Assembly (NCBI GenBank): GCA_907165275.2
Contig: CAJRBF020000011.1
Coordinates: forward strand, 1-64,000
Direction of reading: 5' to 3'
Origin: Zygaena filipendulae
Taxonomy: Eukaryota > Arthropoda > Insecta > Lepidoptera > Zygaenidae
DNA length: 64,000 nucleotides
The position numbers were made by a program, and so were the translations under genes. A model generated the notes under the pieces. It had not been told where the DNA came from. It did not search any database and saw only the letters and a list, made by a program, of their open reading frames with translations. Below are positions 1-9,281 of the stretch, in pieces; position 1 is the stretch's first letter, and each line of letters starts with the position of its first letter.

Positions 1-2516
1 AAAGGTTCCTTTATAGAATTTAAAAATTATGACCGAAAAGCAAAACGTTCCTTTTGTTGTTTATGCAGATTTTGAAGCTATGCTCGAAACTTACGATAGT
101 TGCGAACCCGATCCGTTAAAATCTTCTACAGTGACTCAACAGCGACATGTACCTGTAGCTTTTGCCTATCACCTCGTTTGTACAGTAGATTCACGATACA
201 ACCACATAACCTCATATAGAGGGACGTGATTGTGCTGATAAGTTTGTTAAATCTATTTGTGGACGATGCAAAGAAAATCAGCGAAATATTAAATAAAAAA
301 CGTGCCTATGGTTTTTACTGATACTGATGCTTATAATTATGAGAACGCAGAGACTTGTCACATTTGCGAGGGTCTAATAACAGTAGATAAAGTTCGTGAT
401 CATTGTCATTTGACAGGACAGTTCCGTGGCGCTGCTCATAGTTACTGTAATTTAAAATATCAAGTACCAAAGTTCTTGCCTTGTTGTCTTTCATAACCTG
501 TCTGGTTATGATTGTCATCTTTTTATCAAAGAATTAGGGAAAGCCCCTGGGTCTATTAAGGTAATACCGAAAACAAAAGAAAACTATATTTCTTTCACAA
601 AGTTTATTCCGATTTCTGGACAAGATTATTTTCAAATAAGATTTGTGTGATTCATTCAAGTTTTTGGGGACAAGCATAGAAAAGTTAGCCGCAACCATGA
701 AAAAGGATGAATTTAGATACTTAAAATCTTACTATCCTGATGAAAAACACTTTAATCTGCTCACTCGAAAAGGAGTGTAATCCATATGATTACATGTCTA
801 GTTGGGAACGATATGCTGATACCTGTTTACCGTCTAAAGACCGTTTTTTTTAACTCGCTTACGAATGAGTCAATTACCGATGAAGATTACGAACACGCTC
901 GAGCGATGTGGCTTGAGTTTTCTATTAATAATATGGGTCAATTTACTGATTTGTATCTCGAGTCAGACGTCCTTTTGTTGACTGATATCTATGAAAATTT
1001 TAGATTAACATGTAAACAATATTATCAACTCGATCCCGCCTTTTATCTTACTGCACCAAGTCTTTCATTTGATGCAATGCTTTTAAAAAACTCGCGTTCG
1101 GTTGGAACTTATAAGTGATTTAGAAATTTTTCGTTTGATACAACAAGGTATTAGAGGTGGCGTGTGCATGTGCTCCAAACGACACGCTAAAGCTAATCAT
1201 AGATATCTGGAAACTTTTGACCCCTCTACGCCAAGCTCGTACATTATGTATTTAGATTGTAATAATTTGTATGGATATAGTATGTGTCAAACATTACCTC
1301 ATTCAGACTTCAGATTTTTAAGCGATAGTGAAATTAAGAAGTTAGAGATAAATATAGTACACATTACGGATGACGCTGAAAATGGCTTATTCTTGAGGTT
1401 CATTTATTTTATCCTCCAAAGTTACACACCCAACACAATGATTTTCCATTTTGTCCTGAAAAAAATTAAATCTCCCACAGGAAAAACAAAAAAATTAATA
1501 CCCAACTTATATGACAAATATCACTACGTTATTCATTACGTTCACCTTAAAAAAATGCTTTAGAACACGGTTTGGTTTTAAGAAAAATCCATCGAGCTAT
1601 AACTTTCAAACAAAGTAATTTTTTTAAAAACAATATATAGACCTTAATACTGAGCTGCGTCAAAGAGCTCAATCTGTTTTTGAACAAGATTTTTTTAAGT
1701 TGTTAAATAATAGTATATTTGGAAAAAACATTGGAAAACACAGAACAATGGGTAGATGTACGATTGATAAATAAGTGGTCAGACATGAATAACCAAACAA
1801 AAAAAATTATTGGTGCCGAGAAGTTGATAGCCAACCCAAATTTTCACAGCGCATCAATATTTTCTGACGACCTAGTAGCAATACAAAATGAAACGTTCAA
1901 GGGTTGTTCTAAACAAGCCGATCTACATTGGATTTGCTGTACTCGAACTTTCTAAAAGTCATATGTATGACTTCCATTACTCAGGTAATAAAGCCATTTT
2001 TACGAAAATCGTATTGAAGTATGTTATACTGATACTGATAGTTTTATTTACAATATACAGACAGAAGATGTTTACAGAGATTTTAAAATGAATTTTCTAA
2101 AATATTTTGATACTAGCAGTTACGATTACAATAACGAGTTTGGTTTGCCAATTGTAAACAAAAAGATTCCTGGGTTGTTTAAGGATGAAATGGGTGGTAA
2201 GATAGTTAAGGAGTTTGTAGGGTTAAGGTCAAAGCTTTATTGTATTAAAACTTCAGATAGAACGATTAAAAAAGCAAAAGGAACAAAACGAAATGTAATT
2301 AAAAATTTGCATGCATCAGACTATAAACATGTCTTATACAATTGTGATGTCGTTCGAAAAAGAAACGTTTTGTTTAAAACAATCAAGCATGAAATATTTA
2401 CTCAATCCGTAAATAAAATTGCTCTTTCAGCCAATGATGATAAGCGGTTGTTAGAATCAGATAAGGTGACAACCATCGCCTGGGGTAATCAGACAATATT
2501 TGGTTGTACTGCTTAA
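1..2516 (+). pseudogene. Protein-primed type B DNA polymerase (Polinton pPolB), decayed and truncated
   Basis: Relic of the replicative polymerase of a Maverick/Polinton. Pieces lie in order but in different frames. They are an exonuclease start with a DxE-type motif (FVVYADFEAM, near 50-80), a recombination endonuclease VII-like Cys/His cluster (CHIC...DHCHLTG, 357-420), further exonuclease motifs (HNLSGYD near 495; YLESDVLLLTD near 950-985), a palm motif (YLDCNNLYGYS, 1250-1280), a NNSIFG motif near 1705, and a YTDTDS-type catalytic motif near 2025. The last open stretch, 2088-2516, is the thumb/C-terminus. At least five frame changes or stops separate these pieces, so no functional enzyme is made. 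The N-terminus lies outside the window. Identification rests on the order of polymerase motifs, and adjacency to capsid and integrase genes supports the Polinton assignment. Confidence 0.85.
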
Positions 2517-3027
2517 TTTTTTTCACTATTTCATAGAATGTAACTATTAATATAGAGTATTATAAAATATTAGGTAGAAATAAGATTGTTTTAATTATCC
2601 GTAGGATAATGATTATTATAATTATATACGAAATTGTAAGCAATATTATGTAATAGATATGTATTAATATTAAGTAAATATGAATACAGTGTAAGTTAAT
2701 TTTAGTGTTTTCTGAAATATAAATAAATTTTAAATTACATTAAAACCAAGAGTTTTATTTGACTTTCACTTTGATATAAATACAATGTTGCTGTTTGAAC
2801 ATGTACCGACATGTTTCATTATAATCACAATAATAACATATAACATTACAACATAGAAATATGATCATCAGTCTCTGTGCTTGTACAAACAGTAACATGT
2901 TTAGACATGTTCCAACTTGGAAACTTCAACACATAGGCACTGTAGTTTTGTTTAGCTCCTCGAACAGTCATTACCGAGACGCGCTCGACTGAGGTACTGT
3001 CATCAGCTTCGTATCGATTTGGAATTG
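2517..3027. other. AT-rich spacer between polymerase relic and small plus-strand gene
   Basis: No recognisable domain. AATAAA-like strings near 2720 could end the polymerase transcript. An open frame on the minus strand (2846-3034 for the in-frame ATG near 3034) has reasonable amino-acid composition but no family I recognise. It overlaps the predicted 5' exon of the plus-strand gene at 3110, so I do not call it a gene. Confidence 0.4.
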
Positions 3028-3106
3028 TAAGCATGCATTTTTTATTTGTTAAGTACCTACTATTATTCTGATAAGTGGACCGATTATAATTTTTTGATTG
3101 TTTCAG
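3028..3106 (+). other. Possible 79-bp intron in the 5' UTR of the 3110 gene
   Basis: A GTAAGC donor-like site at about 3028 is followed by a T-rich tract (TTTTTTGATTGTTTCAG) ending at 3106, four bases before the ATG at 3110. The pattern suits a short insect intron with the coding exon starting right after the acceptor. No transcript evidence is available here. Confidence 0.35.
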
Positions 3107-3109
3107 ATC

Positions 3110-3556
3110 ATGTCTACTCCTAGTGATATAGTATATGAACAATGCGCACAAGATCCTCTAGAAGGGTTTAGTCAAGAATTTCCTGAAGTCAGCAAAAGGA
3201 AAAAGTCCAGAAAGCTGCAGCCAACGTTGCTTTCACAAACCACACAAGCCGCCTTTGAAGAGGTGTTTAACAAGAACGAAGATAGAGCATGCAGTTCATT
3301 GAGCAAGCAGAGTGTTAAAAAGAGGAGCTTTGGCACCACATTCGTAGCCAGCAGGGAGCCGTTAAGGAAAACAACAAAGCTAATTAAACTTAGCATTACT
3401 GACGTAAGCAATCCAGAAAATTCGTTGGTGTTAGTGAAGGCTCAATATCCTGTTAAGGATGGAAGTGCAACAGATCATATTTTGGATGATGCTGAGGCAT
3501 TAATTAACAAAATTTCAAAAACAATATGCGGCTATAGTGCATGTTTATACATGTAA
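3110..3556 (+). CDS. Unknown 149-residue Lys/Ser-rich protein
   Basis: I chose the ATG at 3110 because it follows a splice-acceptor-like tract; the frame is open four codons further upstream but without an ATG. The protein begins MSTPSDIVYE, has a basic stretch near residue 30 (KRKKSRK), is hydrophilic throughout, and shows no membrane segment, cysteine cluster or enzyme motif. It lies between the polymerase relic and the capsid cassette, on the polymerase strand. In a Polinton this could be a small regulatory or accessory protein, but that is only a guess from position. The last third is partly repeated downstream at 3620-3731. It could also be a cellular exon picked up by the element. Confidence 0.45.
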   Translation: MSTPSDIVYEQCAQDPLEGFSQEFPEVSKRKKSRKLQPTLLSQTTQAAFEEVFNKNEDRACSSLSKQSVKKRSFGTTFVASREPLRKTTKLIKLSITDVSNPENSLVLVKAQYPVKDGSATDHILDDAEALINKISKTICGYSACLYM

Positions 3557-3619
3557 AATTAATAAGTAAGATGAAGAAAATAACGTAGAGGAAGACAAAG
3601 TATGTTGGCAATCCAAGTC

Positions 3620-3731
3620 GATGGCGCTAGTGACGGCTCAATATCCAGTTCAGGATGAAAGTTCTACAAATAATATTTTGGATGGTACTGAAGCATTAAT
3701 TAACAAATTTCAACGACAGTATAACGTGTAA
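3620..3731 (+). pseudogene. Partial duplicate of the 3' part of the 3110 gene
   Basis: About 35 codons read in one frame (TAQYPVQDESS...DGTEALINKF) and match the end of the upstream protein (KAQYPVKDGSA...DDAEALINKI). There is no start codon, and the unit begins inside the 3' flank. It is either a diverged duplicated exon or a fragment of a second gene copy. A polyadenylation-like AATAAA lies at about 3788. Confidence 0.5.
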
Positions 3732-3905
3732 AATTTGTTATTTGTTTATGTAAGATGACTATATTTATATTCATATATGTTTTTGTAATAAAACAATGGG
3801 CTAATAAAATCGGTGTTTTCATAATACTATACGAGGTTAAGGTTTAGCAAAAAAAACCAAGTTATTATTAATTATTTTTAATGAAAAAATTAAAAGTGAT
3901 AGATT

Positions 3906-4406
3906 TCAATTACTAAAATAGTTTTCTAAATAACATAATTTTAAACAAGTTACATTTTTTAACGCACAATATTTCTTATGATTAACACAGTTATGGTTGA
4001 ATAAATCAGTACAGTACACTTTATGTAATGTAGAAAAGTTTGAAAAGCTTATTTCTTCAAGTTTCTTGCTTAAATCTATAACTTCGCAATTAGAGCATAA
4101 TTCTTTGATCCACTTGATTTTTTCGATTCCTTTTACTAGGACCTTTTTATGTTCTAAATAAGGAGCGATGACTCGTTGAAACTCTCTATAATCTATATAG
4201 CCTTCATTCCAGTAAATACCTCTGTTTCGTTGCAACCACTGAACTTGTTTTTTTTCTTCGAATGTTAAAAAATTATAGGAGTATGGTGGTTTAACTAAAA
4301 ATGTTTGTGTTTGGTATTTTGTTGCAATTGCCACTTCTTTAACAATGAATTTATTATTCGCATCTTTAAAACCTTGAAGATCGGCTATTATAATGTCAGG
4401 ATTCAT
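3906..4406 (-). CDS. Unknown 166-residue protein of the Polinton cassette
   Basis: An intact frame starting at an ATG that overlaps the stop of the upstream capsid gene by four bases (4403-4406), a virus-like coupling. The N-terminus reads MNPDIIIADLQGF, a hydrophobic strand ending in an aspartate, followed by FIVKEVAI. The middle has many aromatic residues and WNEGYIDY. The C-terminal third has several cysteines and histidines (FNHNCVNHKKYC), a possible metal site. The opening strand-Asp-turn-strand pattern recalls RNase H-fold nucleases, but I cannot place the remaining catalytic acids. The last gene of the cassette transcript order. Function unknown. Confidence 0.6.
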   Translation of the reverse strand: MNPDIIIADLQGFKDANNKFIVKEVAIATKYQTQTFLVKPPYSYNFLTFEEKKQVQWLQRNRGIYWNEGYIDYREFQRVIAPYLEHKKVLVKGIEKIKWIKELCSNCEVIDLSKKLEEISFSNFSTLHKVYCTDLFNHNCVNHKKYCALKNVTCLKLCYLENYFSN

Positions 4407-5617
4407 GATAGTTTTTTCACCGTGCTGCTGAGTGGTTTATACTCGATAATGCAATCGTTGAGTATAAGACAGTAGGCTGAAGTTTGATCAGGTATCTCAG
4501 AATCTGCTTCGAGTTCAACGCGTACGTCGACAACAGGCCCTGACTTCAAATTGTCAATTTGTCTGGAGCAATCGATAACGAACAATGGCGTTAAATCTTT
4601 GAATTGCTTAGGGCTTAGCAAAGCTTCTGATCGCCTTCCATAATACGACTGTTGAAATCTTGCGTATTGCTCGTATATTAAAGCAAATCTGTCATTTGCA
4701 AAGTTTATATTTAAATTTTCATATGGAAAGTAAGTTGAGTTAAGGTACACCTTGACGTTACTTAGGTTACAATGATCGAACTGCGCCATATCAGAACTTG
4801 CATTGTTCTTTCGGTTCGTTTGCAATCCAATAATTACATATCGTGGTTTTTCTATTTGAGATGCAGTTTTTATTGACCACGTATGTTTAGTGGTTTTAGG
4901 TAAAGCTGGATATTCATACAAATCCCAATTTCTAAATACAATCTGGAGTGGTCGGTCTTTTTCTAAATACTTGAGAAGATTAATCCTTTCTCTATCTGAA
5001 ACTCGTACGTGTGGTACCCGCCAAATTATTTTATTTATAATTACGTCTTCAATAACCTCATCGTTGTTAAGTTTAACAGCGTTTAAATTTGTGTTGCTTC
5101 GTAACAATATCAATTCGTGCCGACAATTGATCACAACTTTTTGATAATCTTCAGCGAAGCCAAGTATATTTTTGAGGGGAATGGAAACTGCGAAACTGCC
5201 TCGGTGAGTATTTGTAATACCGCCTATATCCCAGCCCCAGGCTCTTGACATTTTAGATTCACTCTCATTCATTGAAACCAACGCTTTCATTGTAGTACTT
5301 ATTCCAGCGTTTTTTATTTTATCTATTTCAACTCCGTTTAACTCATACCGAATATCTTGAAATAGGTAAAGAAGAGAATTATTTGTAAAATTTACAGTGT
5401 TTACTTGCTCTTTAGTATCTCGTTTTTTAACATCAACTTGTCCTTCCAAGTATAAAGTGCTCGCTGATGGCAATATGTACAAATCTTGTTGGTTGATCGG
5501 AATGCGTATTTCATCATTCCTGTTGAAACTTGTTACATATGGTTTATATGAATGGAATTCGACCCCTTCAACGGAATTGTCGTAAGATGGAACAGATAAA
5601 ACGTCTAAGATATTCAT
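4403..5617 (-). CDS. Putative major capsid (hexon-like) protein, 404 residues
   Basis: An intact long frame. It opens MNILDVLSVPSYDNSVEGVE and continues with beta-rich sequence (FNRNDEIRIPINQQDLYILP), containing little helix and no enzyme motif. This is what is expected of a jelly-roll capsid protein. I recall similar proteins in invertebrate genomes beside Polinton integrase, protease and ATPase genes; that recollection is not a search. Position between the basic protein and the 166-residue gene, with four-base overlaps at both ends, fits a structural-protein block. At 404 residues it is short for a double jelly-roll hexon of a classic Polinton, so the fold needs structural confirmation. The role would be to form the icosahedral shell. 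Confidence 0.55.
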   Translation of the reverse strand: MNILDVLSVPSYDNSVEGVEFHSYKPYVTSFNRNDEIRIPINQQDLYILPSASTLYLEGQVDVKKRDTKEQVNTVNFTNNSLLYLFQDIRYELNGVEIDKIKNAGISTTMKALVSMNESESKMSRAWGWDIGGITNTHRGSFAVSIPLKNILGFAEDYQKVVINCRHELILLRSNTNLNAVKLNNDEVIEDVIINKIIWRVPHVRVSDRERINLLKYLEKDRPLQIVFRNWDLYEYPALPKTTKHTWSIKTASQIEKPRYVIIGLQTNRKNNASSDMAQFDHCNLSNVKVYLNSTYFPYENLNINFANDRFALIYEQYARFQQSYYGRRSEALLSPKQFKDLTPLFVIDCSRQIDNLKSGPVVDVRVELEADSEIPDQTSAYCLILNDCIIEYKPLSSTVKKLS

Positions 5618-5838
5618 TTTAATAATCCGATTAATTTAAGGAACGCTTTATTATCTTTATTTAACTTATTTTTTTTCCTACAAGATGTTTTGTTGAGGGT
5701 TACTCGCGCAGAACTGACGATTTTTGATTTTCGAATTAACTTATTTTTTTTCCTATAAGGAGATGTTTTGTTGAGGGTTACTCGCGCAGAACTGATAGTT
5801 TTTGATTTTCGAGACACGTATTTATTGTAATCAATCAT
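5614..5838 (-). CDS. Tiny very basic protein with internal repeat (core/DNA-condensing type)
   Basis: 74 residues, rich in Lys, Arg, Ser and Thr. A unit SSARVTLNKTS occurs twice, each copy followed by RKKNKL. The underlying DNA repeats as well (near 5690-5725 and 5765-5800). It overlaps the capsid gene by four bases downstream and the 5831 gene by eight upstream. Short basic repeat proteins condense genomes inside adenovirus-like particles, so a core-protein role is a reasonable inference. No sequence family is recognised. Confidence 0.55.
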   Translation of the reverse strand: MIDYNKYVSRKSKTISSARVTLNKTSPYRKKNKLIRKSKIVSSARVTLNKTSCRKKNKLNKDNKAFLKLIGLLK

Positions 5839-6517
5839 TATTTTTACTAATGTTTCTCAAATGCAAGAAAAGTTGCACTTCTTCACCACGTAAATTGACT
5901 AAGTTATTATTTATGTCCAAAAATCTAATATGGATGCAGTTGATATTACTTTGATTGATTCGGAAATATATCGCGTTTTTAGGGGCTTCGATGATTCTAT
6001 ATCCAGGCGGCACGTTAGGTGCAAATTCGTAAACAATATGGCTTGGTTCACCGTTTATATATGATCCACTCACTATATCACATTCGACTCTCACCACGGT
6101 CGTAGGCAAAATGTTCACTGGCAGATGTGAAACATGCCATTTATTTGCTTTCAGAAACTTATTTCCATAGCCCAGCAAATTTCCTAGAGAATCTGTCTTG
6201 GTAAAATCAATATCTTTGGTGCAGTGTATGGATATTTTTAATGTGTTGTTATTACAGTGAAGTTGAAATGTTGCGTCTTTTATTTCTGATTTTATATAGT
6301 CACTGATATCTTGCAATTCATAGGCTCCTTCCGGTAGAGTAATTACTTCATTAGTACCATAGTAAAATTTATTATTTCTATAGTCAATATTTGGAATTGA
6401 ATTAAATGTAGATAAATATAACAGAGCACACTCATATTCTCCATTAAGTTGTAGGGTGGGAGAGTAATAAGTAGTTAAAATTGATGAGTTTCCCGTAATT
6501 GATAGTGTTAAAGACAT
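5831..6517 (-). CDS. Putative minor capsid (penton-like) protein, 228 residues
   Basis: Intact frame starting MSLTLSITGN. Sequence is rich in beta-forming residues with alternating polar/hydrophobic strands. The C-terminal half carries GSYINGEPSHIVYEF and ends in a strand-like LRGEEVQLFLHLRN. There is no signal peptide, membrane segment or catalytic motif. Between the protease and the basic protein, its position suits the smaller single-jelly-roll vertex protein of a Polinton/adintovirus particle. The assignment is from size, composition and gene order; an internal structural protein would be the alternative. Confidence 0.5.
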   Translation of the reverse strand: MSLTLSITGNSSILTTYYSPTLQLNGEYECALLYLSTFNSIPNIDYRNNKFYYGTNEVITLPEGAYELQDISDYIKSEIKDATFQLHCNNNTLKISIHCTKDIDFTKTDSLGNLLGYGNKFLKANKWHVSHLPVNILPTTVVRVECDIVSGSYINGEPSHIVYEFAPNVPPGYRIIEAPKNAIYFRINQSNINCIHIRFLDINNNLVNLRGEEVQLFLHLRNISKNND

Positions 6518-6553
6518 TTTGCAAATGACATGACTAAAACAAAATTTAATGTT

Positions 6554-6898
6554 TTATACTTTTTTATTCCAAAATTTCCATAAATATTTTAAACATAAAT
6601 GACCACAATTAACAGTGTTAAATTTTTGGTATCTTGTATAATTATAAAAAATGTTCATATTTTTTAAATACTTCACTAATTCAAATGGCGGTTTCAAATC
6701 ACCATAACTATCAAAGTATTCACAATAATTATTTCGTTTTGCATATGCTACCCAATGTGTTCCCTCATTCTTCGAATCATCTAGGTTAACAATACCACAT
6801 TCAATCTTCCTCGGACTTCTGGGTAATTCATCTTTCATGTAAACACCTCGGAAATGCGGAATATTTGCAGCGTACTTCAAAATGTCTACATTTGTCAA
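6554..6898 (-). CDS. Adenain-like cysteine protease (capsid maturation), 114 residues
   Basis: Shows the adenovirus-protease (C5/ULP1-like) triad. These are His48 in GTHWVAY, an acidic residue at Asp63 in YFDSYG, the oxyanion-side Gln91, and nucleophile Cys98 in NCGHLCL. In adenoviruses and Polintons this enzyme cleaves capsid and core precursors during particle maturation. The frame is intact and starts at an ATG only about 20 bases past the stop of the PLA2 gene. At 114 residues it is shorter than adenain (roughly 200), lacking some C-terminal sequence after the cysteine helix, yet all catalytic positions are present. Capsid-block context supports the call. Confidence 0.85.
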   Translation of the reverse strand: MTNVDILKYAANIPHFRGVYMKDELPRSPRKIECGIVNLDDSKNEGTHWVAYAKRNNYCEYFDSYGDLKPPFELVKYLKNMNIFYNYTRYQKFNTVNCGHLCLKYLWKFWNKKV

Positions 6899-6918
6899 AG
6901 CACGATTAGGTAGCGTAG

Positions 6919-7647
6919 TTAGTTTTTTGAAGCTTTTATGTATAAACCTTTCCCACTTTTGTAAGGCTTTATGTATAAGCCTTTTCCCAGTGCTATAGCC
7001 TCCATGGTTTTATTATGACGCTCTGTCTCCTGCAAATTCTTTTGAGCAGATTTATAATCATTCACAGTTTTTGCAATTCCAGACGCTCCTCCCGCCAGAG
7101 CGCCTAGAGCTGATAAACCCGCAAATATTGGGATAAGTGGTAATATTCCTCCGGTTTTTGGTATTGGTATCACTCGAGGTAATTTGATTTGACGAGCTAG
7201 CGGAATCATTCTTTTAGCAGCTGCATAAGACAGGTTTATCAGCGTTTTACGGTTTTTTGGTTTTAGCTTTTTAACATGTGAACGAATTTTCGTGACAAAA
7301 TGTTTGAATGATTTAACTCCCCAACCCGATTTTACTTTAGCTTTCATCGCTTTACTAACCAGCCATGAGACCAATTTTTCACCTTTCCCTGCATCCTTTG
7401 CTTCTAACCTCTTTTTAGCCATGTCTAACAATTGTAAATCCGCTTTGTGACGATTAGGTAAATCTGTGTTATTGGCGTAGGCGATATCGTGGTGCATGCA
7501 GGCTTCGTCCAACTTGTTAACCCCGCGATCACCTCTTTGTAAACGTTTCTGAAGTTTTGTTCCTGGTCCACAGTAATTATACCCAGGTATATGAATCTCA
7601 AAAGGTAAGTTATTTATTAAATTGTTAACGAGTCCACCACCATGCAT
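6919..7647 (-). CDS. Parvovirus VP1-type phospholipase A2 domain protein, 242 residues
   Basis: The N-terminal half has the viral PLA2 signature. A calcium loop YCGPGT lies near residues 25-30, and the catalytic His53-Asp54 pair in CMHHDIAY is followed by a second acidic helix. In parvoviruses and adintoviruses this domain hydrolyses phospholipids so that the particle leaves the endosome. The middle is strongly basic (KIRSHVKKLKPKNRK). A hydrophobic Gly/Ala-rich segment near residues 163-190 (PLIPIFAGLSALGALAGG) looks membrane-active. The C-terminus carries a GKGLYIKPYKS / GKGLYIKASK repeat. The frame is intact. The combination resembles a minor virion protein used in entry. Confidence 0.85.
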   Translation of the reverse strand: MHGGGLVNNLINNLPFEIHIPGYNYCGPGTKLQKRLQRGDRGVNKLDEACMHHDIAYANNTDLPNRHKADLQLLDMAKKRLEAKDAGKGEKLVSWLVSKAMKAKVKSGWGVKSFKHFVTKIRSHVKKLKPKNRKTLINLSYAAAKRMIPLARQIKLPRVIPIPKTGGILPLIPIFAGLSALGALAGGASGIAKTVNDYKSAQKNLQETERHNKTMEAIALGKGLYIKPYKSGKGLYIKASKN

Positions 7648-7700
7648 GACTCGTATTAAAATGACTAAAGTAACGATACTGTTTATAGTTTTATATCTTC

Positions 7701-8648
7701 TTAACTTAACAATGTAGATTTATCAATCCAGCTGTTTTCATCAGGAGGTAACCCTAACCATTTAACGAATATCTTACTCCCTTTCTTTTTCAACACTTTT
7801 TCTATTAAATACACATTAGGATAGTTAGTCTTCTGCAGTTCTTGTTCATAAAAACTTCCTAAAATAGGCTGCTTACGTTGATCTTCAATGTGGTACGTTT
7901 GTGGAATGGTATTATTTACTTTCTTTACAGTAAATAATTCTGTAGACCAATTAGGAGTATATCCCTTTTCAAAACAATTTTTGTATTTACTAATACGAAC
8001 GCAATCCCCAGCCTTAAATTTAGATTTTTGTGGTACAGATGGAAAAGAGTGTAATTTATTAATATTTCTTTTTACGTCTGGTTCTATAGTTTTATTAATT
8101 TCTGCAGGCTTAAAACCAGTGGTACGATGTTTTGTGGTGTTATAAGACTGCATAATATTATTCAAAGTTTTGTCAGACCATTTATAACTCCCAATCAGAC
8201 TAAAGTGTTTGAACAGTCTTTGCTTTATAGTTTTGATAAGACGTTCAACAATTGAAGCTTTTTTTATAGAAAACGTCGAATAATGGGTAATTTTATTCGT
8301 CTTCATAAGCTTTTGAAACGAATCGTTGTAGAACTCGTTCCCCATATCGGTTTGCAAATTGTACGGCCTTCTTTGGCTTCGGATTAAAATATGTTTAAAA
8401 GCTTGAGTTACATCAAGTTTTTTCTTTGATTTCAACGGTTCAGCCCAGGCATACTTTGTAAAGCAATCTATTACTATAAGGATATATTTATTGTTGTTGT
8501 TATATTTTCGAAGAGATTGCATATCTATCAAATCGGCTTGCCACAAATCATCGATTCCTTTAAGAAAAACAGGACGTCTTGTAAAGTTTTTTCGAGCGGC
8601 TTTGTGGATTTCATTGACTACTTCCTGTTTTGTCATTTTGTAATGCAC
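7701..8648 (-). CDS. Polinton integrase (rve fold) with C-terminal chromodomain, 315 residues
   Basis: Retroviral-type DDE integrase. First Asp39 lies in WQADLID, second Asp101 in LQTDMGNEF, and the Glu is at about residue 135, giving DD(33)E spacing. Residues 278-315 form a chromodomain (FVKWLGLPPDENSW), expected to bind histone tails and bias insertion into chromatin. I see no complete N-terminal HHCC zinc finger. The frame is intact and overlaps the fibre-like gene upstream by 38 bases. An alternative start four codons in (MTKQE) is possible. Integrase next to adenain and ATPase is the diagnostic Maverick/Polinton set. Confidence 0.9.
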   Translation of the reverse strand: MHYKMTKQEVVNEIHKAARKNFTRRPVFLKGIDDLWQADLIDMQSLRKYNNNNKYILIVIDCFTKYAWAEPLKSKKKLDVTQAFKHILIRSQRRPYNLQTDMGNEFYNDSFQKLMKTNKITHYSTFSIKKASIVERLIKTIKQRLFKHFSLIGSYKWSDKTLNNIMQSYNTTKHRTTGFKPAEINKTIEPDVKRNINKLHSFPSVPQKSKFKAGDCVRISKYKNCFEKGYTPNWSTELFTVKKVNNTIPQTYHIEDQRKQPILGSFYEQELQKTNYPNVYLIEKVLKKKGSKIFVKWLGLPPDENSWIDKSTLLS

Positions 8649-9201
8649 TTTGAATCTCGTTGTCCACCCCGTTCTTGTTAAGTTTCTCTTCCAACTGATT
8701 TACTAACCCTAAAGACGTTGCTTTTAAAGTAGACTCATCAATTTGAGAACGTAAGCTGTCAATAAGGCCATTGAATTCTTTAAACATCTTGGTGTTTAGT
8801 TGGTCTACATACTCCTTGTTAACAGCATCATCTGCTTCTACTGGATGTTTGATGCCTCTCAGTCTAGCTGTTTGTAAATCATAATCTCCATTATGAGATC
8901 TCAACAAAGCATTGTATGCTTTTAAAGTAGATGTAACGGTATTTGTAATGTCAATTATAATTTGTGAACGCATATTTTCAACAAGGTTATTGAATTCTTT
9001 TATAATCATATCATGTAATTGATCGACATACTCTTTATTAACCGCATCGTATGCTTCTATAGGAAATTTGATGCCTCTTAGTCTAGCTGTTTTTAGATCA
9101 TAATCACCATTTTCAGATTTCATTAACACCTTGTCATTAAATGTAAAATCTGACAAACGTATTCTTTTATGAATATGATGACCAAATTTGTCTATACTCA
9201 T
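8611..9201 (-). CDS. Fibre-like protein with two 73-residue repeats, 196 residues
   Basis: Starts MSIDKFGHHIHKR. Two copies of a unit GDYDLxTARLRGIK...DAVNKEYVDQL begin near residues 32 and 105, each followed by a helix (KEFNxL...RSQI). The motif DAVNKEYVD closely resembles the shaft/neck repeats of phage tail-fibre proteins, which trimerise. A trimeric vertex spike or attachment fibre is therefore an attractive guess, unproved. The C-terminus runs into the integrase start (8611-8648). The frame is intact here; a broken copy lies at 11324-11492. Confidence 0.55.
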   Translation of the reverse strand: MSIDKFGHHIHKRIRLSDFTFNDKVLMKSENGDYDLKTARLRGIKFPIEAYDAVNKEYVDQLHDMIIKEFNNLVENMRSQIIIDITNTVTSTLKAYNALLRSHNGDYDLQTARLRGIKHPVEADDAVNKEYVDQLNTKMFKEFNGLIDSLRSQIDESTLKATSLGLVNQLEEKLNKNGVDNEIQSALQNDKTGSSQ

Positions 9202-9281
9202 ATTTTAAGGTATGACCTGCTACTTAGGGAGGCTAAATATAAAATGAAACTAATCGTTAGTAATGCACATATTTATTTTAT

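Noticed and set aside
2846..3151. 101-codon minus-strand frame as a gene
   Set aside because: Its first part runs through the intron-like and splice-acceptor sequence of the plus-strand gene; no family features.
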